A stretch of DNA of 9,873 bases. Origin: Paramuribaculum sp. Lineage in GTDB: Bacteria; Bacteroidota; Bacteroidia; Bacteroidales; Muribaculaceae. The position numbers and the translations under genes are program-made. Under the pieces are notes generated by a model. That model saw only the letters and a program-made list of their open reading frames with translations, searched no databases and was not told the origin of the DNA. The stretch spans positions 1 to 9,873 of the forward strand of contig VSPV01000096.1 in assembly GCA_009775605.1 (NCBI GenBank), written 5' to 3'. Position 1 is the stretch's first letter; every line of letters begins with the position of its first letter. Shown in pieces: positions 1-5,941 of the stretch.

Positions 1-1084
1 GTCCGTATTCACCGGGGCCCTTGAAGTAAGGGCCGTTGTGTATTCTAAGCACCTTGTCCTTATAACCGTAGTTTACCGTCAGCTCCGCCCGCAGCCCTGA
101 ACGCAGACGCGAATTATGATTCTCGTCGAGCCTGACTATAAACGATACCATGCCGCCCTTGGCCTGAGGAGTAAGATTAGTCACCACACCTGCCAGTTCG
201 GTGCCACCGATCCGTACACTCACGTCGGATCCGATGGCCACTTTGTTGCTGTTGCCTTCGGCCACCTCTCCCTCGATCTTGAAACTTGACAGGTCGGAAA
301 CCACCGCCACCTTTTCGCCTGCGGCAATCTGGCTGCCTATCTCGTTGCTTATGAATGTGAGCACACCATGATGAGGCGCGGGAATGCGACCCTGGTCGAG
401 AGTGCGACGCTGCAATGTCACATCCTTGCGGAAACTGCTCAGATTAAGCTCCTGTGTCTTTTCGGCAGCAGCCATTCGCAATTTCTCGTTGGCAAGCCGC
501 TCGCGGAGCTGACGGAGCTCGAGGCGACATGTGGCGAATGAAGTCTCGGCCTGGCGCACGCGGTCGCCCGTTCCGGACCCCAGACTGTCGAGACGTCGCT
601 CATTGTCCACTTCCACGGCCAGGCGATTTAGCTCCATTTCCTTCACCTCCACCTGCATGGCAAGTTCGCTCAACTGTGTGCGGTTGTTGAGCTGCAGCTG
701 TGTGAGTTCCTGCTGACGTATCTGCTGCTGGTCAAGAAGTTTCTCATAGTCGGTTTCGGCCGTTTCGAGGTCAAGCTGGATCAGCGGCATGCCTTCGGTC
801 ACGGTATCGCCCGGCTGGGCATATACCTTCACTATACGTGTGGTCAAGGGAGAATTGATTATCTCCTCGAATTCAGGCACCACTTTACCTGTGGCGGCCA
901 CGGAGGTTTCCAGAGGGCCCTCCTCGACGGTGGAAAACCGCAGATTCTTGCCGTCAACAGATTTGCCCAGCCACAAAATTACCATTACAGCCGCAGCGAT
1001 TACGCCGCCGCCAATAAGACCCGATTTCAGAATCCGGCGTCTCTGTTCCTTTCGCAGTTGCGATTTGTCTATTTGCTTGTCCAT
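1..1084 (-). CDS. HlyD/MacA-family periplasmic adaptor (membrane fusion) protein, 3' end cut by window edge
   Basis: This is the periplasmic adaptor of an efflux or export pump, linking an inner-membrane transporter to an outer-membrane channel. The 361 visible codons show, in order, a basic cytoplasmic N-terminus (residues 1-20), one membrane anchor (about 21-40), a first lipoyl half (around 84-105, with VKVYAQPGDTVTEG), and a long Gln/Glu/Leu-rich coiled-coil hairpin (about 106-225). A second lipoyl half follows (about 233-264, RIPAPHHGVLTF then GSQIAAGE), and then a beta-barrel segment (about 265-340). The C-terminal membrane-proximal part lies outside the window. The start is well fixed: an in-frame TGA lies two codons upstream, and the next Met is inside the membrane anchor. 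It is probably the first gene of an export operon running left; in Bacteroidales such genes often precede FtsX-like ABC permeases, an ATPase and a TolC-like protein, but none is visible here. The substrate cannot be inferred. Family call is firm; subfamily is not. Confidence 0.9.
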   Translation of the reverse strand, partial: MDKQIDKSQLRKEQRRRILKSGLIGGGVIAAAVMVILWLGKSVDGKNLRFSTVEEGPLETSVAATGKVVPEFEEIINSPLTTRIVKVYAQPGDTVTEGMPLIQLDLETAETDYEKLLDQQQIRQQELTQLQLNNRTQLSELAMQVEVKEMELNRLAVEVDNERRLDSLGSGTGDRVRQAETSFATCRLELRQLRERLANEKLRMAAAEKTQELNLSSFRKDVTLQRRTLDQGRIPAPHHGVLTFISNEIGSQIAAGEKVAVVSDLSSFKIEGEVAEGNSNKVAIGSDVSVRIGGTELAGVVTNLTPQAKGGMVSFIVRLDENHNSRLRSGLRAELTVNYGYKDKVLRIHNGPYFKGPGEYG

Positions 1085-1111
1085 GCCTCAAAACTACAAT
1101 TATTTTGAGGC
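1085..1111. repeat. 9-bp perfect inverted repeat over the adaptor promoter (possible operator)
   Basis: GCCTCAAAA (1085-1093) and TTTTGAGGC (1103-1111) are exact reverse complements separated by 9 bases. The repeat contains the candidate -7 box and abuts the start codon at 1084. No U-rich tract follows on either strand, so it looks more like a protein-binding site or an mRNA hairpin than an intrinsic terminator. The symmetry is seen directly; the operator role is inferred. Confidence 0.5.
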
Positions 1112-1120
1112 CATGTCAAC
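1089..1120 (-). promoter_or_regulatory. Candidate promoter of the adaptor gene, nearly leaderless
   Basis: Read on the minus strand, TAGTTTTG (1096-1089) matches the Bacteroidetes -7 consensus TAnnTTTG. GTTG (1120-1117) sits 20 bases upstream as an approximate -33 box. The -7 box ends four bases before the start codon, so transcription would begin at or next to the ATG. Either the mRNA is leaderless or the gene is mainly read from an upstream promoter. Confidence 0.45.
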
Positions 1121-1123
1121 AGT

Positions 1124-1138
1124 GGCTGATTCTCAGCC
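1124..1138. repeat. Short inverted repeat, 6-bp stem and 3-base loop
   Basis: GGCTGA (1124-1129) pairs with TCAGCC (1133-1138) around a TTC loop. No T-run follows on either strand, so a terminator role is not supported. It is the middle of three stem-loops in the gap between the HAD phosphatase and adaptor genes. Confidence 0.4.
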
Positions 1139-1154
1139 GATTACAAAGGCATCA

Positions 1155-1172
1155 TTGTCCATTTTCGGACAA
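1155..1172. repeat. Short inverted repeat just after the HAD phosphatase stop
   Basis: TTGTCC (1155-1160) pairs with GGACAA (1167-1172) around a 6-base loop, 3 bases beyond the stop codon of the minus-strand phosphatase gene. It could stabilise the 3' end of that mRNA. It lacks a U-tract, so intrinsic termination is doubtful. Confidence 0.4.
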
Positions 1173-1175
1173 GGC

Positions 1176-1808
1176 TCATCTTTTAAGGCTTATGAGATGG
1201 TCAATGTCGATGGATGCGACAGAATCATAAATCTCGTCGGCGAGGCCCTGCAGACGTTCCGCAGGATAAGTGGTGGCAATACCTATGACTGTGGCTCCGG
1301 ATGCTCTTCCGGCCTTCAGGCCCTGAAGCGAGTCCTCGAATACAAAACAATCCTCGGGACTGTAGCCAAGCCGGGAGGCAGCCAGCAGATAACCCTGGGG
1401 ATCAGGCTTGGAGCGCGTAACCATCGAGGCATCTATAATGCAGTCGAACGCCTGGCGCATCCAGGGCTGCTGCCTGTAAAGCTCAGCCATCTTGGAGCTG
1501 TCGCTGCTCGTGACAAGAGCTATTCCGAAACCCCGTTCCCTCAGCTGTTCAAGAAAATCACGTGCGCCATCATAGGGGGTAAACACCATATTGTCCTGAA
1601 ACTCCTTTATGCGTCTTACAATCTCTTCGTGCAGACTTTCCGGGAAATCCTTCAGAATCATAGGAAGGGTGGTTCCTTTTATGCGCATGGCATAGTCGGG
1701 ATAACCCGTGGGGTATTCACGGTCTATCTCAGTCCAGAATTTGCTATACGTGGATTCGCTGTCTATAAGCACACCGTCGAGATCGAAATGAGCTGCATAT
1801 CGTTTCAT
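1176..1808 (-). CDS. HAD-superfamily hydrolase (subfamily IA, beta-phosphoglucomutase-like phosphatase)
   Basis: This is a 210-residue cytoplasmic phosphatase or phosphomutase of the haloacid dehalogenase superfamily. All four HAD motifs are visible. Motif I is FDLDGVLIDSE (residues 8-18), with Asp9 as nucleophile and Asp11 as acid/base. Motif II is LVTSS, with Thr100/Ser101. Motif III is Lys134 in SKPDP. Motif IV is FEDS, with Glu158/Asp159 for Mg2+ binding. Residues about 19-85 form the helical cap expected of subfamily IA. Length is normal for the family. Candidate substrates in this group include phosphorylated sugars and phosphoglycolate; the sequence alone does not decide, and whether it is a mutase or a phosphatase is open. 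The gene has its own promoter and lies 91 bases upstream of the adaptor gene on the same strand. There is no clear ribosome binding site, as is usual for this phylum. Confidence 0.92.
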   Translation of the reverse strand: MKRYAAHFDLDGVLIDSESTYSKFWTEIDREYPTGYPDYAMRIKGTTLPMILKDFPESLHEEIVRRIKEFQDNMVFTPYDGARDFLEQLRERGFGIALVTSSDSSKMAELYRQQPWMRQAFDCIIDASMVTRSKPDPQGYLLAASRLGYSPEDCFVFEDSLQGLKAGRASGATVIGIATTYPAERLQGLADEIYDSVASIDIDHLISLKR

Positions 1809-1832
1809 AACATCATATCTTTATTTCCGCCC

Positions 1833-1863
1833 CAAAGTTACAAAATTCCCCCGACCCGCCAAT
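1833..1863 (-). promoter_or_regulatory. Promoter of the HAD phosphatase gene
   Basis: On the minus strand TAACTTTG (1840-1833) is an exact match to the TAnnTTTG -7 box. ATTG (1863-1860) lies 19 bases upstream, a three-of-four match to the TTTG -33 box. Transcription should start near 1829, giving a leader of about 20 bases before the ATG at 1808. This is one of the better promoters in the window. Confidence 0.7.
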
Positions 1864-1912
1864 CTCCATGACCTTTGTGAGTGAGGAACTACGGGAATAC
1901 GCTGAATTTTGC

Positions 1913-1920
1913 TAATTTTG
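1913..1920 (+). promoter_or_regulatory. Candidate -7 box for the MATE/FAD/CorA operon
   Basis: TAATTTTG followed by CAG matches the Bacteroidetes -7 consensus. No TTTG is found at the expected -33 position (1890-1893 reads TACG), so this could be a weak or activator-dependent promoter. Start of transcription near 1925 would leave a leader of about 60 bases. The rest of the 1809-1984 gap holds no convincing gene. Confidence 0.5.
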
Positions 1921-1984
1921 CAGTGACTTATGAGAGCACAAAACCGGGTGGTCATGTGTTAACATAATAAATGATTGTGTATTT

Positions 1985-3391
1985 ATGTCTGCCGTTTCCC
2001 CTTCTTCACCGATGGAGCTTGGCTCCAAATCCGTCAGCAAACTACTGGTCCAGTATTCCGTACCCGCCATAATAGCAAGCGTGGCTACGTCGCTTTACAA
2101 TATTGTGGACAGTATTTTTATTGGCAGAGGTGTGGGTCCTATGGCTATAGCAGGTCTTGCCATCACGTTCCCCCTGATGAATCTGGTGATAGCGTTCTGT
2201 ACGCTGGTAGCGGTAGGAGGAGCAACGATTTCTTCCATATTTCTCGGCCAGAAGAATATTTCGAGAGCTACGGATGTGGTAAACAACGTGTTTGTGCTCT
2301 GCTTAATCCATTCATTCGTATTCGGTGGCTTTACACTGATTTTTCTTGACGAGATTCTCACGTTCTTCGGAGCTACGCCTGAAACACTTCCCTACGCCCG
2401 CGAATTCATGCAGGTGATTCTCTATGGCACCCCCATAGCTTTTGTGTTCATAGGGTTGAACAATATAATGCGCGCCACGGGCTATCCGACCCGTGCAATG
2501 GTCTCGGCGCTTCTGTCGGTAGGCGTCAACGTAATTCTTGCCCCGATTTTCATCTTTGTGCTCGACTGGGGAATAAGAGGAGCGGCATTTGCCACCGTGT
2601 GCGGCCAGACTGCCGCTTTTATATGGGTTATGTCGCATTTTCTGTCAAAGAAGAGCTTCATTCATTTCCGCGGGGGCAACAAATGGCTTACGCCTATGAT
2701 TATAAAGCGCATATATGCAATCGGACTCTCCCCGTTTCTGATGAACGTCTGCGCATGCATAGTGGTGGTGTTCATCAACAAGGCTGTGCTTGACTACGGA
2801 GGTGCCGATGGCAATATGGCCATAGGCGCATATGGCATTCTCAACCGCACCACGATGTTTTTCGTGATGATTGTGTTTGGCGTCACACAGGGTATGCAGC
2901 CTATTCTGGGATTCAACTATGGCGCGGAAAATTTCCAGCGCGTACGCCATACCCTTACCATAGGTATATGGCTTGGAGTCGCCATTACCACCACCGGATG
3001 GATTCTCACCGAATTCTGGCCCGGTATCATAGCCCGGCTTTTCACAGTCGATCCTACACTTATCGCCATATCGGAGCGCGGATTCAGAATATTCTTCATA
3101 TTCTATCCTCTTGTAGGATGCCAGATTGTGATTCAGAATTACTTCCAGTCGGTGGGCCGTCCCAAAATCTCGATTTTCCTTTCTCTGACACGTCAGCTTA
3201 TATTCCTGCTCCCCTTCCTTATGATTTTTCCGAGACACTTCGGAATCGACGGAGTGTGGGGGGCGATGTCGGCCTCCGATGCGGTTGCGTTCATATTCGC
3301 AATTGTCACGCTTATCATCACCAACCGACGTCAGAACAAACATATAGATAATACTCCCGCAAATGATAACCCAGCTCCAGCTTCAGCTTGA
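1985..3391 (+). CDS. MATE family multidrug/cation antiporter
   Basis: This 468-residue inner-membrane protein is expected to export organic cations or drugs in exchange for Na+ or H+. It is hydrophobic throughout, with the two six-helix halves of the MATE (MepA/NorM/DinF) family. Recognisable segments are the N-terminal ELGSKSVSKLLVQYSVPAI (residues 11-29), NIVDSIFIGRGVG (39-51), GGATISSIFLGQKN (78-91), NNIMRATGYP (159-168) and QGMQPILGFNYGA (302-314). The last is typical of MepA-like members. Length is normal. The start at 1985 gives nine residues before the conserved region; Met10 (codon at 2012) is a plausible alternative, and neither has a clear Shine-Dalgarno sequence. It is the first gene of a compact operon and its 3' end overlaps the next gene by 29 bases. 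The transported substrate cannot be predicted. Confidence 0.93.
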   Translation: MSAVSPSSPMELGSKSVSKLLVQYSVPAIIASVATSLYNIVDSIFIGRGVGPMAIAGLAITFPLMNLVIAFCTLVAVGGATISSIFLGQKNISRATDVVNNVFVLCLIHSFVFGGFTLIFLDEILTFFGATPETLPYAREFMQVILYGTPIAFVFIGLNNIMRATGYPTRAMVSALLSVGVNVILAPIFIFVLDWGIRGAAFATVCGQTAAFIWVMSHFLSKKSFIHFRGGNKWLTPMIIKRIYAIGLSPFLMNVCACIVVVFINKAVLDYGGADGNMAIGAYGILNRTTMFFVMIVFGVTQGMQPILGFNYGAENFQRVRHTLTIGIWLGVAITTTGWILTEFWPGIIARLFTVDPTLIAISERGFRIFFIFYPLVGCQIVIQNYFQSVGRPKISIFLSLTRQLIFLLPFLMIFPRHFGIDGVWGAMSASDAVAFIFAIVTLIITNRRQNKHIDNTPANDNPAPASA

Positions 3392-4934
3392 CCCACGCAC
3401 GGCATTTACGCCGATGCTCCTCCACGCAGCGGTAAGCACCCACCTGAATGTGGATGCCAACCGTCTGCGCGACATCGTGATCACCCGGCGATCCATCGAC
3501 GCCCGTCAACGGAAAATAAAGATTCTTCTGACCCTCAATGCCTATATTGACGAGGCCGCGCCGGAATCACCGATAGCCACTCCTGTGAACTACTCACCGG
3601 TGGCACCCGACGCCCCTAAATGTATAATTGTGGGCGCGGGACCCGCCGGACTGTTTGCCGCACTGGAGCTGATAGAGCTTGGCATAAAGCCGATAGTGCT
3701 GGAACGCGGCAAGGATGTTGACTCACGCCGTCTCGACATGGCCAGACTGGCAAGAGAGGGAGAGGTTGACCCCGATTCCAACTACTGCTTCGGCGAAGGG
3801 GGCGCGGGTGCATACTCCGACGGCAAGCTGTATACGCGCAGTAAAAAAAGAGGGCCCGTGGAAAAGGTGCTCAATATCTTCCACCAGCACGGAGCGCAAT
3901 CTGAAATACTTATCGACGCGCACCCGCACATCGGCACCGACCGACTTCCGGAGGTAATCAAGGCAATGCGCAACACCATTATCAGCTGTGGGGGCGAGGT
4001 CCGCTTCCAGTCGCGAGTGGACGCGCTTACGGTCCGTGACGGAAAGGTAACGGGCGTGCAATGCAACGGCCAGAACTTTGAAGGCCCGGTAATACTGGCC
4101 ACCGGACACTCCGCGCGCGACGTCTACAGTTTCCTCCTGAAAGCCGGCGTGGAGCTGAAAGCCAAAGGAATCGCCGTTGGCGTAAGGCTCGAGCATCCCC
4201 AGCATCTGATAGACTCCATACAGTATCACAACCCGGCGGGGCGCGGAAAATATCTCCCCCCCGCTGAATATTCCATGCTCACGCGCGTGGATGGCCGCGC
4301 CGTCTACTCTTTCTGCATGTGTCCGGGCGGTGTAATCATCCCTGCCGCCAGCGCGCCGGGGCAGATGGTGGTGAACGGCATGTCGCCCTCTAACCGCGGT
4401 ACGCGCTGGGCCAATTCAGGAATGGTGGTGGAAATTCTCCCAGAAGACGTGGAGGATATCCATCAGGCCGGAGAACTCAAAATGATGAAATTCCAGGAAG
4501 ATATCGAGCATGCTTTTCTGGCGGAATCGGGAGGCTCACAGAACGCCCCGGCCCAGCGCATGACCGATTTCGTCGCCGGAAAAGCATCAAAATCACTGCC
4601 GGATACATCGTACGCCCCCGGCATACACCCCTCGCGTCTCGACCAGCTTCTCCCCTCTCCCATTGCTTCACGCCTTGCGAAAGCATTTGAGGAATTCGGA
4701 AGAAAGCATCGGGGATTCCTTACCTCGGAAGCTGTGCTGATAGGCGACGAAACGCGCACATCCTCCCCCGTCAGAGTCACCCGCGACAATGTCACGCTTC
4801 AGTCTGTAAGCATCGAAGGGCTTTATCCCTGCGGCGAGGGCGCGGGATATGCCGGCGGAATAGTATCAGCGGCAATAGACGGCATAAACTGCGCCCGCGC
4901 AGTGGCCGATAAATTCAAATCCGGCGAGTCATGA
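3363..4934 (+). CDS. FAD-dependent dehydrogenase, COG2509-like (NAD(P)/FAD oxidoreductase)
   Basis: This is a 523-residue cytoplasmic flavoprotein of the uncharacterised FAD-dependent dehydrogenase group (COG2509). A small N-terminal region (about 1-80) rich in basic residues (RRSIDARQRKIK, 42-53) precedes the Rossmann FAD-binding motif GAGPAG (91-96), with LERG at 113-116 for ribose contact. Family-typical blocks follow: FGEGGAGAYSDGKLYTR (143-159), ATGHSARD (246-253), FCMCPGG (317-323) and the C-terminal CGEGAGYAGGIVSAAIDG (490-507), which closes the FAD site. Length fits the family. The physiological substrate is not known for this group. Starting at 3363 gives a 29-base overlap with the MATE gene and keeps the N-terminal domain; translation is probably coupled. 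Its stop overlaps the corA start by 4 bases. The Cys pair at 318/320 could be redox-active, but that is conjecture. Confidence 0.9.
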   Translation: MITQLQLQLDPRTAFTPMLLHAAVSTHLNVDANRLRDIVITRRSIDARQRKIKILLTLNAYIDEAAPESPIATPVNYSPVAPDAPKCIIVGAGPAGLFAALELIELGIKPIVLERGKDVDSRRLDMARLAREGEVDPDSNYCFGEGGAGAYSDGKLYTRSKKRGPVEKVLNIFHQHGAQSEILIDAHPHIGTDRLPEVIKAMRNTIISCGGEVRFQSRVDALTVRDGKVTGVQCNGQNFEGPVILATGHSARDVYSFLLKAGVELKAKGIAVGVRLEHPQHLIDSIQYHNPAGRGKYLPPAEYSMLTRVDGRAVYSFCMCPGGVIIPAASAPGQMVVNGMSPSNRGTRWANSGMVVEILPEDVEDIHQAGELKMMKFQEDIEHAFLAESGGSQNAPAQRMTDFVAGKASKSLPDTSYAPGIHPSRLDQLLPSPIASRLAKAFEEFGRKHRGFLTSEAVLIGDETRTSSPVRVTRDNVTLQSVSIEGLYPCGEGAGYAGGIVSAAIDGINCARAVADKFKSGES

Positions 4935-5872
4935 TTCAGTTCTTCAAGGCAGGCGCTCAGGGGTTCACTGAAATCAAGGAATGTGAGCCGGGATGCTGGA
5001 TAAACGTGGAAGTGCCCGACGATAACGATTTCAGCTTTCTCATACACAAGCTCGGCATCCCCGAGCCCATGCTCGCATATACTTCCGACATTGAGGAACG
5101 TCCACGCATAGAGCGTGAAGACAACTGGGTGCTTACAATCCTGCGCATTCCCATGCGCAGCCACACATCATCCGTTCCGTTCATCACCGTGCCTATCGGC
5201 ATAATTACCGGCAACGGTTCCGAGGGTGCATCATTTATACTAACCATCTGCTACCATCATACGGAACTCCTGGCTGATTTCATAGACCACATGCAAAAGA
5301 AATCCATCTGCGCGATAAACGAACCCCAGTTTATTCTGCGAATGATTTTCTCCGCAGCCTACTGGTATCTGACATACCTCAAGCGAATCAACTCCATGGT
5401 CTCGCACGCCGAGAAAGAACTGGAACGTAGCGTGCGCAACCGCGACCTGCTGCAGCTTATGAAAATGCAGAAATCGCTTGTGTTTTTCAACACATCGCTA
5501 CGCGGCAACGAGGTGCTGATAGCGAGAGTGCGGCATGTTTTTTCCGAGTCGGAAATGGACATGGATCTTCTTGACGACGTGGAAATAGAGCTCAAGCAGG
5601 CATTAAACACAGTGAGCATTTATACCGACATCCTCAACTCCACTCTTGATGCTTTCGCCTCCATCATTTCCAACAATGTGAATATGATAATGAAGCGCAT
5701 GACCGCCGTAACCATCGTTCTGATGGTACCCACAGGCATCGCCAGCTTCTATGGCATGAACGTGAATATCGGTCTTTCCGGCTACAGATATGCCTTCTGG
5801 ATAATAGTGGGCGTCTCAATACTGATTACCGGGGCGCTCTGTCTTGTCCTGCGCCGCTGCAAGTGGTTCTAA
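4931..5872 (+). CDS. corA: CorA family Mg2+/Co2+ (divalent cation) channel
   Basis: This 313-residue inner-membrane channel subunit is expected to form a pentamer for Mg2+ (also Co2+ or Ni2+) passage. A large cytoplasmic domain (about 1-250) contains the long charged stalk helix region (about 165-250). Two membrane helices follow at the extreme C-terminus, TM1 about 255-274 and TM2 about 288-307. The signature YGMN ends TM1 at residues 274-277. The tail RRCKWF is basic, as expected for the intracellular end. The loop after GMN reads VNIGLSG and lacks the acidic MPEL stretch of classical CorA; such variants are common in CorA-like proteins, so ion preference is uncertain and Zn2+ or efflux function cannot be excluded. 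The ATGA overlap with the preceding FAD dehydrogenase stop implies translational coupling. It is the last gene of the MATE-FAD-CorA operon. Confidence 0.92.
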   Translation: MIQFFKAGAQGFTEIKECEPGCWINVEVPDDNDFSFLIHKLGIPEPMLAYTSDIEERPRIEREDNWVLTILRIPMRSHTSSVPFITVPIGIITGNGSEGASFILTICYHHTELLADFIDHMQKKSICAINEPQFILRMIFSAAYWYLTYLKRINSMVSHAEKELERSVRNRDLLQLMKMQKSLVFFNTSLRGNEVLIARVRHVFSESEMDMDLLDDVEIELKQALNTVSIYTDILNSTLDAFASIISNNVNMIMKRMTAVTIVLMVPTGIASFYGMNVNIGLSGYRYAFWIIVGVSILITGALCLVLRRCKWF

Positions 5873-5883
5873 GAACACACACC

Positions 5884-5912
5884 GCAAACCATTTTGCATA
5901 TTTATTTTTTTT
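5884..5912 (+). terminator. Weak candidate terminator after corA
   Basis: GCAAA (5884-5888) pairs with TTTGC (5893-5897) around CCAT, and a T-rich run follows (5901-5912, one A). The stem is only five base pairs with two G-C pairs, so termination may be leaky. Its 3' arm is also the -33 box of the next promoter. Confidence 0.35.
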
Positions 5913-5917
5913 GCATA
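5892..5917 (+). repeat. Direct repeat TTTTGCATA x2 within the promoter
   Basis: TTTTGCATA occurs at 5892-5900 and again at 5909-5917, a 17-base period, with a third partial copy TTTGC at 5920-5924. The copies coincide with the -33 region and the edge of the -7 box. They may simply reflect promoter sequence, or may be tandem binding sites for a regulator. Confidence 0.4.
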
Positions 5918-5923
5918 CATTTG
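5893..5923 (+). promoter_or_regulatory. Near-ideal promoter of the DUF418 gene
   Basis: TTTG (5893-5896), exactly 19 bases, then TACATTTG (5916-5923) matches the Bacteroidetes TTTG-N19-TAnnTTTG consensus fully. Transcription should begin around 5928, about 14 bases before the ATG at 5942. This excludes an upstream TTG start at 5894, which would lie inside the -33 box. Confidence 0.8.
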
Positions 5924-5941
5924 CGGGAAATACCATATACC

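Noticed and set aside
1124..1172. Inverted repeats after the HAD phosphatase gene as intrinsic terminators
   Set aside because: The stems are six base pairs and neither is followed by a U-run in the direction of transcription, so I list them only as repeats.
1805..1816. Three-codon ORF (ATG ATG TTA TGA) overlapping the HAD phosphatase start by ATGA
   Set aside because: Too short to judge; AT-rich leaders produce such start-stop strings by chance. Would need ribosome profiling to take seriously.
789..1871. Long plus-strand open frame of 360 codons
   Set aside because: It runs antisense through the adaptor N-terminus, the promoter gap and the whole HAD phosphatase gene. Both minus-strand genes have clear domain motifs; the plus-strand translation resembles nothing.
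1930..1962. Ten-codon open frame (MRAQNRVVMC) in the MATE leader, possible leader peptide
   Set aside because: It has no ribosome binding site, no Cys/Arg-run or stalling pattern, and no alternative hairpins that would make an attenuator. An ORF this short is expected by chance.
2645..3343. 232-codon minus-strand open frame opposite the MATE gene
   Set aside because: It is the reverse of a clear MATE coding region; the translation is His/Arg/Glu-rich without family features, typical of antisense shadow frames.
3723..4229. 168-codon minus-strand open frame opposite the FAD dehydrogenase
   Set aside because: It lies fully within a well-recognised flavoprotein gene and has no recognisable motif.
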